NCBI GenBank assembly: GCA_903837255.1
Contig: CAILTZ010000380.1
Location: 1-17,131, forward strand
Direction: 5' to 3'
Source: an uncultured Pirellula sp.
GTDB taxonomy: Bacteria > Planctomycetota > Planctomycetia > Pirellulales > Pirellulaceae
Length of the DNA stretch: 17,131 nucleotides
Part shown: positions 8,427 to 16,371 of the stretch, piece after piece
Numbering within the stretch: the first letter of the stretch is position 1
How the letters are laid out: every line of letters starts with the position of its first letter
Notes under the pieces: generated by a model
Databases searched by the model: none
The model's input: the letters and a program-made list of their open reading frames with translations, nothing else
What the model was told of the DNA's origin: nothing
Made by a program: the position numbers and the translations under genes

Positions 8427-8491
8427 ACCGCGGTGGATTGGGATTGGCTGGAAGAGGGAGAGGACTTTCAGCTGGTTTCACCCACCGCGGT
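8427..8491. repeat. 10-base perfect inverted repeat with 45-base loop
   Basis: ACCGCGGTGG at 8427-8436 is mirrored by CCACCGCGGT at 8482-8491. Each arm is GC-rich and contains the self-palindromic core CCGCGG. As RNA it would form a strong stem closing a purine-rich loop; as DNA it would be two copies of a palindromic site. It lies 108 bases before the lnt start. Confidence 0.6.
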
Positions 8492-8598
8492 ATCTTTTTG
8501 CCCATAGCCATCTTCAACTGCTAGGCGATTGCGTTTAGGATCGGTCCTGTAAAACAGAACGATCAACGAGCCAGGGCAGGTCGCATTGGGGGTGGGAG

Positions 8599-10419
8599 TT
8601 GGAGCCTAACGAGAGTCCGAACACAGCACGCCCCAACACAGCACGCCCAAACACAGCACGGTTCGACTCCGGCTGGTTTCTGTGGTGCTCGCTGGCTTGC
8701 TGCTCGCTGGTCTATTTGGCCAACCCTCCGGTGCAATTTCCGTTTTTTGCATGGATTGCTTGCGGACTCTTCGCTTGGCTTGTGGCCGATGACTCGACTT
8801 GGACTAGGCGCCATTGGTGGATCTCTTGGGCTGCTGCAAGCCTGATGTGGCTGATGCTCTTGCAAGGCATCCGGTTGGCTTTTTGGCCATTGACTGCCGG
8901 CTGGATCGCTCTATCGCTTTACCTGGCGGTTTATTTTCCGATTTCGCTTGCGATTGCTAGGAGTTTGCGTCATCGGTACAAGGTCCCTTTGGCGCTGGCT
9001 TGTGCGATCGGTTGGACCACTTGCGAATTGCTTCGCTCCTACATCATCACTGGGTTTGCACCCTGCGGACTTGCCCATTCACAGACTCCCTGGCCAATCG
9101 TGCTTCAAATCGCCAGTCACTTCGGTGGCTATGGCGTAGGCTTCATGATGATGCTCAGCGTCGCTTGGCTGATCGACCTGCGTGTTAGTCGCAAGGAGCC
9201 TCGGAACGAACCGGTCTCATGGCCCATGAGCTACGCCAACTCGCTTGTTCGAACCTTGATTTTTGCCTGGCTGATTCTCAGCTACGCCGGTTGGGCTGCT
9301 CGGCAGGGTTACCTTCGGCAGATCGAGCCGATCAAACCCTTGGGACGCCTTGTACTGATCCAAGACCACATGCCGACAATGTTCGATGCCAACCCCGAAT
9401 CGATCGAAGAGGGTTGGCTCAGCTACGAACAGACCACCCAACGGGCCATCGAAGCGATCCGACAGGAGGCCTCTGTGGCCAACAAACCCGACGCGGCTCG
9501 AGTCGATCTGCTTGTTTGGCCCGAGAGCGTCTACTCAGGGCTTGCTCCGACCATGCTCTGGGATCAGGCTCAGGAGGTTCCGGACGCTTTGCCAATGGAC
9601 CGCAAGCAGCTCTCTACAGTCTATGAGAATCTCGATCGGGCAAACGAATTCAAGCTGCGACGATTGCGATCGGCAGTCGGTGGCCCGCTGCCAAATCTCT
9701 TGATGGGTACCGATGTGATCGAGATCAACCGGGGGGGCATGGACCGCTACAACAGCGCCCTGTGGATCCCAAGTGCGACAGCTCGCAACGGCTCGGATCA
9801 ACTCGATTATTACTCCAAATCGCATTTGGTCATGTTCGGTGAGTACATCCCGATCCTCTCGTGGTTCCCATCGATCATGCAACGCATCGGCTTGGCAACA
9901 CTCAGTGCTGGTAGGGAGCCCAAGGCTTGGGAGTTGGCCTCAGGTCGTCGGGTGATGGCCAACGTATGTTTTGAAGACACGGTGCCGCATTTGATGCGCT
10001 GGCAGATCAATCGCTTGACAGCCCAGGGAAAAGCTCCTGACGTGATGGTCAACATTTCCAACGATGCATGGTTCCGTGGTTCGAGCATCTTGGATCACCA
10101 CCTCAACAGCGCGATCCTCGTAGCCGTTGAGAACCGAATTCCTGTCCTGGTCGCCTCCAACACAGGTATCACGGCGTGGATCGACGGAGACGGTAATATC
10201 GTCAAGCGATTGCCCAAGATGGATCCAGGTTGGCTGGTGGCCGAACCGATCCCCGATGGGCGAAGTGGCTACTGGAGCTACTGGGGGGACTGGCCAGCAA
10301 AGCTCATCGCCGCCATCGGCTTGCTGCCAGCCCTGGCAGCTATTCGACACCGCTGGATAGTTCGCAAAAGACTAAAATCCGATGCGAGCTCCAAAAAAGC
10401 CGAAACCCTCGGCCCCTAG
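8599..10419 (+). CDS. lnt: Apolipoprotein N-acyltransferase Lnt
   Basis: This encodes 606 residues, longer than the usual roughly 510. Lnt is an inner-membrane enzyme that moves an acyl chain from phospholipid to the N-terminal Cys of lipoproteins, the last maturation step. Several hydrophobic helices fill residues about 25-240. A nitrilase-like periplasmic domain follows with the catalytic triad Glu309 (VWPESVYSG), Lys407 (YSKSHLVMFGEY) and Cys457 (NVCFED). NISNDAWF and AVENRIPVLVASNTG are further family blocks, and a hydrophobic helix sits near the C-terminus. The start is TTG 8599: no ATG occurs in frame until far into the membrane part. The first residues contain three PNTAR repeats. The window also encodes at least one lipoprotein, a potential substrate. 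Confidence 0.93.
   Translation: MEPNESPNTARPNTARPNTARFDSGWFLWCSLACCSLVYLANPPVQFPFFAWIACGLFAWLVADDSTWTRRHWWISWAAASLMWLMLLQGIRLAFWPLTAGWIALSLYLAVYFPISLAIARSLRHRYKVPLALACAIGWTTCELLRSYIITGFAPCGLAHSQTPWPIVLQIASHFGGYGVGFMMMLSVAWLIDLRVSRKEPRNEPVSWPMSYANSLVRTLIFAWLILSYAGWAARQGYLRQIEPIKPLGRLVLIQDHMPTMFDANPESIEEGWLSYEQTTQRAIEAIRQEASVANKPDAARVDLLVWPESVYSGLAPTMLWDQAQEVPDALPMDRKQLSTVYENLDRANEFKLRRLRSAVGGPLPNLLMGTDVIEINRGGMDRYNSALWIPSATARNGSDQLDYYSKSHLVMFGEYIPILSWFPSIMQRIGLATLSAGREPKAWELASGRRVMANVCFEDTVPHLMRWQINRLTAQGKAPDVMVNISNDAWFRGSSILDHHLNSAILVAVENRIPVLVASNTGITAWIDGDGNIVKRLPKMDPGWLVAEPIPDGRSGYWSYWGDWPAKLIAAIGLLPALAAIRHRWIVRKRLKSDASSKKAETLGP
8617..8661 (+). repeat. 15-base tandem repeat, three copies, in lnt
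   Basis: Three near-identical 15-base units, each reading Pro-Asn-Thr-Ala-Arg, start at 8617, 8632 and 8647. They are in frame just after the TTG start and before the first membrane helix. Repeats of this kind can gain or lose copies by slippage without breaking the frame. Confidence 0.85.
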
Positions 10420-10436
10420 GCAACTGCAAGCCATGG

Positions 10437-10462
10437 CCCACGGCACTCGCCCACGGCACTCG
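10437..10462 (+). repeat. 13-base perfect tandem duplication
   Basis: CCCACGGCACTCG occurs at 10437-10449 and again at 10450-10462, in the 165-base gap between lnt and the propeller gene. It is outside any gene and looks like a recent slippage duplication. Confidence 0.8.
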
Positions 10463-10519
10463 CTGGGAATTCCACTCCGGGTTGGGCTACTTCCATAGCA
10501 AATCCCCCGTTTCTCTTGG

Positions 10520-10525
10520 TACAAT
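10520..10525 (+). promoter_or_regulatory. Candidate -10 box for the propeller gene
   Basis: TACAAT differs from TATAAT at one base and lies 59 bases before ATG 10585. No good -35 element is seen at the right spacing, so this is a weak candidate. The gene might instead be read through from lnt. Confidence 0.2.
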
Positions 10526-10584
10526 TTCAGGTTCAAGCTCCAAGAACCCAGAGCCAACCTCCCACACCAGGACCATGACCAACC

Positions 10585-11919
10585 ATGAGGAATTTATCTC
10601 GCAACGCTCTATTGCCGGCTAGCTTCTTGGCCGCTTGTGTCCTCTCAACCCAAGCCTTTACTCAAGAAGTCGATCTTGCTGGCAAAGACGTCCAGTGGGC
10701 TTGGACCAGCCAGGAAGTGTCACAAGCTGGTACCGGTTTTTGGCCACAATACCGCGGACCCAAAGGGGATGGAGTAGCCCATGAGTCCTGCGATCCTGCA
10801 ATCCAGTGGAGCGAATCGAAGAACATCGCTTGGCGAACCGATCTTCCTGGGAAAGCTTGGTCGTCCCCGGTGGTTTGGGGTGAGAAGATCTGGCTGACCA
10901 ACGCCACGGGCGATGGGCTGAGTATGTCGGTTGTAGCGATCGATCGAAAAACCGGCAAGGTCCTTGTCGACCGCGTGATATTCTCCAATCAAGAAACTCA
11001 AAAAGACTACCACCAGTTCAACTCCTACGGATCCCCAACCGCCGTATGCGACTCCCAACGCGTGTACATCACCTTTGGAGCTTATGGAACCGCCGCACTC
11101 AATGCCCTCGACGGATCGGTGATCTGGGAACGTCGCGATCTGGCTTGCAACCACTACCGAGGTGCCGGGGCGAGCCCAATCCTCTACGGCAACCTCCTGA
11201 TCTTTAGCATGGACGGTTTTGACTTTCAGTACCTCATCGCCCTGGACAAAAACACCGGCAAAACCCTTTGGAAAAAAGATCGCACCATCGAATATGGAAC
11301 CGACGACGGGGATTGGAAAAAAGCTTATAGCACCGCGCATGTGATCGAAGTCGACGGCAAACAACAAATCGTGAGCCCTGCGGCCAAGGCGGTAATCGCT
11401 TATGAGCCCGCCACGGGCCAAGAACTCTGGAAGGTCCGCTACGATGAACACTCCAGCGCCATTCGCCCCTTGTTCGACGGAAAACACTTGTATATCAGCT
11501 CGGGATTCAGCAAGGCCAAGCTCCTTTCGATCTCTCCAGTAGGAACCGGGGATATCACATCGAGCAACGTTCTATGGCAAGCCACCCGAGCGATCGGATG
11601 CAAGCCCTCGCCGGTATTCCTTGGCGGTAAGATCTGCTCACTAGAGGATCGCGGTGTGCTCACGGCAATGGATCCAACCAACGGAGAAATCGTTTGGCAA
11701 AAACGCTTGGGCGGTGATTTCAGCAGCTCCCCCGTGGTGGCCAAGGATCGGATCTATTGCTTCGACGAACAAGGAAAAGGGCATGTCGTCAACGCCCAAG
11801 GAGAAGTCTTGGCAGAGAACACCTTGGATGCCGGCTGCCTGGCTTCGCCTGCTATCGTCGGAAACGACCTGATCGTCCGAACCCGCACGAGCCTCTACTG
11901 CATACGCACGTCCGAGTAG
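10585..11919 (+). CDS. Exported PQQ-like beta-propeller repeat protein
   Basis: This encodes 444 residues. An N-terminal signal peptide (basic start, hydrophobic 9-20, possible cut after Ala24) predicts export. LAAC (15-18) could instead act as a lipobox. The mature part begins with WPQYRGPKGDGVA, the hallmark of a large planctomycete family, and continues with beta-propeller blades of the PQQ-enzyme/BamB type: AIDRKTGKVL, ALNALDGSVIWE, ALDKNTGKTLWKK, AYEPATGQELWK, AMDPTNGEIVWQK. There is no sign of PQQ-dehydrogenase catalytic parts, so a binding or scaffold role is likelier than redox catalysis; the substrate is unknown. The last 25 bases overlap the oppositely directed glycosyltransferase gene. 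ATG 10585 is chosen because the signal peptide starts there; AGGA lies about 14 bases upstream. Confidence 0.88.
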   Translation: MRNLSRNALLPASFLAACVLSTQAFTQEVDLAGKDVQWAWTSQEVSQAGTGFWPQYRGPKGDGVAHESCDPAIQWSESKNIAWRTDLPGKAWSSPVVWGEKIWLTNATGDGLSMSVVAIDRKTGKVLVDRVIFSNQETQKDYHQFNSYGSPTAVCDSQRVYITFGAYGTAALNALDGSVIWERRDLACNHYRGAGASPILYGNLLIFSMDGFDFQYLIALDKNTGKTLWKKDRTIEYGTDDGDWKKAYSTAHVIEVDGKQQIVSPAAKAVIAYEPATGQELWKVRYDEHSSAIRPLFDGKHLYISSGFSKAKLLSISPVGTGDITSSNVLWQATRAIGCKPSPVFLGGKICSLEDRGVLTAMDPTNGEIVWQKRLGGDFSSSPVVAKDRIYCFDEQGKGHVVNAQGEVLAENTLDAGCLASPAIVGNDLIVRTRTSLYCIRTSE

Positions 11920-13205
11920 CGACCGATCGTCGGTACACAGCAGCAATGGACTGCCAAAAGACTCACGATGGGAATCATCGGTGCACGCATGCGCATGTTG
12001 CTCCAGTAGACTGCATGGACAATGCACAAACTGGCTGCAAGGGTTAACGCGGGCAGCCAGACGACCAGCTGCTTGCGGTCCACAGCAAGGAGTCTGCGTA
12101 GTCCCAGCAATGCTCCAATGCTCGTGATTGCATACCAGAGCCCGACAACCCATTGCGCTTTCCAGTCTGCTTGACGCTGCGATGGCCACCATGCCCAAAG
12201 CCATCCTTCACGGATAAAACATGCCTTGGCAAACAAACCCGGGTTGTTTCGTATCGTCTCGAAACCCAGCTGGTTTGCAAATGCATCCAAGGCGATCTCA
12301 TCGGCCGGCGTGTGATTGAATTTCTCTGCGTGTTTGGTTGCCCACCAATCATGGAATCGATCCTCGTCCCACTCGCGCGATGGACTCGATTGCCAATGCT
12401 CATAAAGAATCGGATTGTTTGCCAACAGCAACGTGTAACCTCCGTGCGTGGTCGTCCAAACACCCTGCCCAAACTGCGAGTAGTTCCGCACCCACCAAGG
12501 GAATAGGACCAGCAAACAGCCAAGGAGCAAACCGCTTGCTCGAAGAGGTTTGCGCCGAAGCTCAATTGCACCCCAGAGCACACACCAAGCAAGAACCGTC
12601 GGACGGCACAGGCATGCAAGCCCCAGCGCCACTCCGATCGCTGCTCCCTCGAACAACAAGCCTAGGCCCCTCTTGGATTGCGATCGACCAAACACCATGG
12701 TCGCCCACCAAATAGCCAGCCCTAAAAAGGTAGCAAGCGTCTCGGTCATCACCAACGTCGATTGTCGCACCAGGATTGGATCGACCAAAACCAATGCCGA
12801 TGCAAAGAGGCTCACGTTTCGAGACAATCCCAGCCGCCTTGCAATATCGAAAGTCAACGCAACCGTCAGCCCCCCGAGCACCGCATGCAGTAGCGCTATC
12901 GGCAATCGGTCTGTATCGAGACCTCCAAACCAACTCAGTAGCCACGGGTAGAGCGGGGGCCGATACGCGGTCGCATTGGGATCGCCTTGGGAATCCAGCA
13001 GTCCGAATGTTCCGGTCTTGTGGATCGATTGCGACAGACGGCGATAAGCGTCCGAATCAGCATCGAGGTTAGAGAGGCATGCAAGACCGATCGCAAGACG
13101 AACAGCGAAGGCAAAGAGAAAAACCCAAAACGCTAGCGTTTGTATTTTCGTATCGGGCGATTTTTTGCTAAACAAGCTTTCGACGGGTGAGATTTCTGCA
13201 GGCAT
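11895..13205 (-). CDS. Membrane glycosyltransferase, family 39 (GT-C) type
   Basis: From ATG 13205 this encodes 436 residues rich in hydrophobic helices, with an early loop carrying Asp48, Asp50 and Asp52 (LDADSDAYRRL) and TAYRPPLYPWLL at 79-90. This layout is that of dolichol- or polyprenyl-phosphate-sugar-dependent transferases (PMT/ArnT-like). Further blocks are VMTETLATFLG and a cytoplasmic or periplasmic segment with NNPILYEHW and GWLWAWWP. The likely role is transfer of a sugar from a lipid carrier to an envelope target at the outer face of the inner membrane; donor and acceptor are unknown. ATG 13205 is two bases past the stop of the upstream epimerase-like gene (TGATCATG), which favours it over a start at 13259. 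The 3' end overlaps the propeller gene. Confidence 0.82.
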   Translation of the reverse strand: MPAEISPVESLFSKKSPDTKIQTLAFWVFLFAFAVRLAIGLACLSNLDADSDAYRRLSQSIHKTGTFGLLDSQGDPNATAYRPPLYPWLLSWFGGLDTDRLPIALLHAVLGGLTVALTFDIARRLGLSRNVSLFASALVLVDPILVRQSTLVMTETLATFLGLAIWWATMVFGRSQSKRGLGLLFEGAAIGVALGLACLCRPTVLAWCVLWGAIELRRKPLRASGLLLGCLLVLFPWWVRNYSQFGQGVWTTTHGGYTLLLANNPILYEHWQSSPSREWDEDRFHDWWATKHAEKFNHTPADEIALDAFANQLGFETIRNNPGLFAKACFIREGWLWAWWPSQRQADWKAQWVVGLWYAITSIGALLGLRRLLAVDRKQLVVWLPALTLAASLCIVHAVYWSNMRMRAPMIPIVSLLAVHCCCVPTIGRYSDVRMQ

Positions 13206-13207
13206 GA

Positions 13208-14395
13208 TCAAGAGCCAGTCGGGGACCAACCGGCCGCAGGCTGTCGCTCCACTGTGCATGGCTGGACTTGCAATGCCTCGATGCGCTGTTTGGCCTGGAG
13301 TACATCTTGCCTGGAAACGTGAGGCTCTAGCTTTAAGCGAAAGTCCATCGATTGCCCACCTTGGAGCGGAACGACCCGTGAATGATGCTCTTCAAACGAC
13401 TTGGTGTTTGGAAACCCCGTGGCCGGTTCGATTCCCAGGACATAGCCATCTTCAAGAGCTGCGGTGTTCTTCCAAAAGTTCACCACAGGAAGGGTCGAGT
13501 GATCGAAATGAACCGAGTAGCCCAACGTTTCATCGGCATTGCACAGCATCGCTTCGGTCCATTGATCAGGATCGCCCAAGGGCTCCGCATAGTAGACTTC
13601 TTCGGCGTATCCGCTCTGGGGGCCTTGGCAGCGATCCCAGTGACCAACGCCTTGGGCCGCCCTGGGGTCTCTAGGTGCCAATCGCCGAAGGGGTGCGATG
13701 ATTTTAGAGCCGGATTCCAAAAGACCTTGGCCAAGATTGATGTGGTAGAGCAGCTGCATCGAACCCGGAGTTGTGCGACGGTTGGTCACGGTGTCCTGGA
13801 TTTCGATCATCGAGGATCCTGCGTGAAATCGAATGCGGGATTCAAGTTCCAGGGTGTAGACCAGGAATCGGGATTCAACGACTGTGCCGACGACATCCAG
13901 GGTGCCACGCTCTCTGTCAGCTTCGATCCTCAGCTGGCTTGCTGGCAGATTGGCGATCCGTCCGTGAACAGGGTAAAGAACTTTGCCGTGGCTGTCGAAC
14001 TCTGGTGCACCATTGCTCAGCAGTCCGCAGCGCACCAAAAGTTCGTCAAAGCCCTCTAGCCACCCAATCCCGGATGGATCACCGATGGGGACCAGTGCCG
14101 GGTGGACCGGTCCACGAACGGGGCTTTGCCATCCGAATTCGATGCCTTGGACCCACGTTTTCCAGATCCCCATTCCTCGCATCGGTAGCACGACACTGCG
14201 CATGGATCCGGTATCGATGGTCAAGCACTTCATGCCAAGGGACTTGCCCGAGCTCCAGTTCGACCATTCGAATCGAACTCTTTGGCCGGCCATGTCGATC
14301 TCTTGTACCAAGGACTCGCTAGCTTGGCCAAAGCTCGCCTCGTCGGATCGCTGGTCGGAGATCAAGTTCCAGTGGAGCATGGATGGATTTCTCAT
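13208..14395 (-). CDS. DUF4432 (aldose 1-epimerase-like) family protein
   Basis: This encodes 395 residues of the galactose-mutarotase-like fold. Family members bind and may epimerise sugars; no substrate is established. Visible: RGMGIWKTWVQGIEFGW (73-89), GFDELLVRCGL, YPVHGRIANLPA with His144, LLYHINLG with His218, and GIEPATGFPN with Glu323. The two His and one Glu are candidates for the sugar-binding and catalytic residues of the mutarotase fold. The ATG directly follows the TAA of the UDP-glucose dehydrogenase gene (TAAATG), and its stop is two bases from the ATG of the glycosyltransferase gene. The three genes therefore look like one translationally coupled operon. A start at residue 6 (14380) is possible. 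Confidence 0.8.
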   Translation of the reverse strand: MRNPSMLHWNLISDQRSDEASFGQASESLVQEIDMAGQRVRFEWSNWSSGKSLGMKCLTIDTGSMRSVVLPMRGMGIWKTWVQGIEFGWQSPVRGPVHPALVPIGDPSGIGWLEGFDELLVRCGLLSNGAPEFDSHGKVLYPVHGRIANLPASQLRIEADRERGTLDVVGTVVESRFLVYTLELESRIRFHAGSSMIEIQDTVTNRRTTPGSMQLLYHINLGQGLLESGSKIIAPLRRLAPRDPRAAQGVGHWDRCQGPQSGYAEEVYYAEPLGDPDQWTEAMLCNADETLGYSVHFDHSTLPVVNFWKNTAALEDGYVLGIEPATGFPNTKSFEEHHSRVVPLQGGQSMDFRLKLEPHVSRQDVLQAKQRIEALQVQPCTVERQPAAGWSPTGS

Positions 14396-15820
14396 TTACA
14401 TAGGGGCTTTGCTCGATCGGCCGATCCCATGGACTTCGAAACCGATTTGAGCCAGGGCATTTGCGTCAAGAATATTTCTGCCGTCGAACAAAAACGCGGG
14501 CCGATGCATGTTGAGGTGCACGCGTTTCATGTCGATTTGTTTGAATTCCTCCCACTCGGTCATGACCGCGATCGCGTGCGCGTTGTGGGCGGCTTGATAA
14601 GCGTCCGAAGCGACTGTGATATTGTTTTCGATCAATCGTCGGTGCCTTGCAGAGACCTCTAAAGAGTTATCCTTGAAAACGTGCAACAAGTCAGCCCGAA
14701 TCTGTTTTTCCGAGACTCTTGGATCGTAGATCACCAGCCTAGCTCCTTCTTCGAGTAGATCTCTGCAGACGTAGATCGAGGCCGATTCGCGCGTATCGTT
14801 GGTGTCTTTTTTGAAGGCGAAGCCCCAAATAGCGATCTGTTTATCCGAAACTGTATGGAACATCGTCCGAACGATCCGTATCGAGAATCGCTTCTTCTGG
14901 TAGTCGTTCATCAGGACGACTTGTTCCCAGTATCGGGCCACATCGTCCAGACCGAAATGTTCGCATAAGTAGACAAGATTGAGTATGTCCTTTTGGAAGC
15001 ATGAGCCACCGAAGCCCACCGAGGCTTTGAGGAACTTTGGTCCGATCCGAGAGTCGGTTCCGATGGCTCTAGCCACTTCGTCAACATCCGCACCAGTGAC
15101 TTCGCAAAGCGCCGAGATCGAGTTGATCGACGATACTCTCTGGGCCAAAAACGCATTCGCGGTGAGCTTGGAAAGCTCGCTGCTCCAAAGGTTGGTTGTA
15201 AGAATTTTCTGGCGTGGAATCCAACGCTCGTAAACCTTGGCCAACTGCTCGATCGCCTCAGAGGATTCGCCACCGATCAAGACTCTGTCCGGTGCGAGCA
15301 GATCGGAAACTGCAGTCCCTTCGGCCAAGAACTCCGGATTGCTCAGAACGTCGAAGGTCGCTCCGGAGGATGAACTCTTGAGAATCCGTTTGACGGCTTC
15401 AGCGGTCCGAACCGGTAAAGTCGATTTTTCGACGACAATCTTGTGCCCTTGGGAGCATTCAGCGATCCGCCGAGCGCATTTTTCGACGAACTCCAAATTG
15501 GCCGCACGCCCGGCCCCCATCCCGTGGGTCTTGGTCGGAGTATTGACGGAGATAAAGATCATGTTCGAACCACGAATTGCCTCGTCGACGTCGGTCGAGA
15601 AGGTCAGATTCCTGCCACGGGCTTCCTCGACGATTTCCTTGAGACCCGGTTCATACACGGGAAGCACGTCGGAGTTCCACTGGTCGATTCGAGATTGATT
15701 CAGATCCACAACCGTTACGGGAATGTCTGGGCATTGCTTGGCGATCATCGCCATCGTGGGGCCACCGACATATCCGGCGCCAATACAGCAAATCCGCAAA
15801 GAAGTAGCAGAAGAAGTCAT
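14396..15820 (-). CDS. ugd: UDP-glucose 6-dehydrogenase, animal-type
   Basis: This encodes 474 residues. It oxidises UDP-glucose to UDP-glucuronate with two NAD+ in the cytoplasm, feeding polysaccharide synthesis. The NAD-binding fold opens with [12 protein letters not shown]; then [40 protein letters not shown] (Lys218), [10 protein letters not shown] (catalytic Cys274), and [13 protein letters not shown]. These match human UGDH (Lys220, Cys276) closely and more fully than the usual bacterial enzymes of about 430 residues. It also shares the length of the human catalytic region and lacks only its C-terminal tail. ATG 15820 is the first in frame; no good Shine-Dalgarno sequence is seen. It heads a tight operon with an epimerase-like gene and a membrane glycosyltransferase gene. 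Confidence 0.93.
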   Translation of the reverse strand: MTSSATSLRICCIGAGYVGGPTMAMIAKQCPDIPVTVVDLNQSRIDQWNSDVLPVYEPGLKEIVEEARGRNLTFSTDVDEAIRGSNMIFISVNTPTKTHGMGAGRAANLEFVEKCARRIAECSQGHKIVVEKSTLPVRTAEAVKRILKSSSSGATFDVLSNPEFLAEGTAVSDLLAPDRVLIGGESSEAIEQLAKVYERWIPRQKILTTNLWSSELSKLTANAFLAQRVSSINSISALCEVTGADVDEVARAIGTDSRIGPKFLKASVGFGGSCFQKDILNLVYLCEHFGLDDVARYWEQVVLMNDYQKKRFSIRIVRTMFHTVSDKQIAIWGFAFKKDTNDTRESASIYVCRDLLEEGARLVIYDPRVSEKQIRADLLHVFKDNSLEVSARHRRLIENNITVASDAYQAAHNAHAIAVMTEWEEFKQIDMKRVHLNMHRPAFLFDGRNILDANALAQIGFEVHGIGRSSKAPM

Positions 15821-15917
15821 TGTAATATGGGAGGGTGAACGGATCGGGGTATGCAGGATTGGCGTAGTTTGCGAGGCCCTCTAGTATGCTTCTTGCTTTG
15901 CTTTTGGATAGGTACTT

Positions 15918-15930
15918 TTTTCCGGGAAAA
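15918..15930. promoter_or_regulatory. Palindrome TTTTCC-G-GGAAAA, possible operator
   Basis: A perfect palindrome with a single central base lies 98 bases upstream of the UDP-glucose dehydrogenase start. It shares half-sites with the site at 8188-8203. The meaning is unproven. Confidence 0.3.
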
Positions 15931-15942
15931 CCAAGCTCTCTC

Positions 15943-15981
15943 TTTGTAAAAAAGTCTGTGCAAAAAGGAAGTTTTTACAAA
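15943..15981. repeat. 10-base inverted repeat with 19-base spacer
   Basis: TTTGTAAAAA at 15943-15952 is mirrored by TTTTTACAAA at 15972-15981. CAAAAAGGA occurs twice in the same stretch (15961-15969 and 15978-15986). It lies upstream of the dehydrogenase gene and may be a regulator site or an AT-rich promoter part. Confidence 0.5.
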
Positions 15982-16246
15982 AAGGACGCTAGGCCAAGCC
16001 CCATTTTCAAGTCCAGACGCCCGCGCAGTTTGCCCAAAGCGCTCAAAGTGACGCGTAAAATTGTTTTTTCGCATTTGGCACGGCGTATGCTTTTCATACA
16101 GGTATCGAGATTCCAAGCGGTGTCTCGGTAGTCCGAAACAAGGAAGTCCCGTGATCTTAGTGGCGTCGAAAACCAGTCATCCTGGATGAACCGACAGACC
16201 TTCCCATCAGGTTAGGCCCAGTTTTCACGGTGGAAAAAAACTTCTC

Positions 16247-16314
16247 GGAAAAGACTCGCTCCGCAAGCCCTCGCAATCTTTAGGTTGCCTGCACTTGCGG
16301 GGCGAGTCGTTTCC
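16247..16314 (+). promoter_or_regulatory. Long stem-loop upstream of pdxJ
   Basis: GACTCGCTCCGCAAG (16253-16267) pairs with CTTGCGGGGCGAGTC (16294-16308): 15 pairs including one G-T wobble. Past one mismatch, GGAAA and TTTCC extend the stem by five pairs. Inside, GCAATC (16273-16278) and GGTTGC (16283-16288) form a second stem with a TTTA loop. The structure ends 73 bases before the pdxJ start. It could be a leader regulatory element, a small RNA or a terminator for leftward transcription (T-rich on that strand past the stem). Confidence 0.6.
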
Positions 16315-16371
16315 TCTTCTTCTTCGGACTCGTCGAGCTAAACTAAGGGTGGTCTGAATTCTCGAACCCTT

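Larger units (their letters stand above)
8177..8559. repeat. AAACAGAA motif, four copies
   Basis: Copies sit at 8177-8184, 8261-8268, 8345-8352 and 8552-8559. The first three are exactly 84 bases apart, about eight helical turns of B-DNA. All lie in the non-coding region upstream of lnt and in the same orientation. The bases around the copies are not otherwise alike, so this is a spaced short motif rather than a long tandem repeat. Confidence 0.7.
7922..8598. other. 677-base non-coding region between divergent genes
   Basis: No open frame here looks like a real protein. It must carry the promoters for the leftward epimerase-like gene and the rightward lnt. It contains a TTTTCC-TCGC-GGAAAA palindrome (8188-8203), four copies of AAACAGAA (8177, 8261, 8345, 8552), a hairpin CTCCACAA / TTGTGGGGAG (8353-8377), a direct repeat CACTGAGAAA (8403-8412, 8418-8427) and a 10-base inverted repeat (8427-8436 / 8482-8491). 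A small RNA gene is possible but not demonstrated. Confidence 0.6.

Noticed and set aside
8269..8517. Possible 82-residue protein on the minus strand
   Set aside because: It is Pro-rich at the start, has no recognised motif and no ribosome binding site, and spans the inverted repeat.
8098..8538. Possible 146-residue protein on the plus strand
   Set aside because: Its composition looks random, there is no motif, and other frames in the same place are equally open.
13206..13259. Upstream start of the glycosyltransferase gene at 13259
   Set aside because: It would overlap the upstream gene by about 50 bases and add a poor leader. ATG 13205 sits two bases past the upstream stop.
15817..16131. 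Two overlapping small open frames on opposite strands upstream of the dehydrogenase gene
   Set aside because: Both are Lys/Arg- and Phe-rich readings of AT-rich promoter-like DNA, without family motifs. One would overlap the dehydrogenase start.
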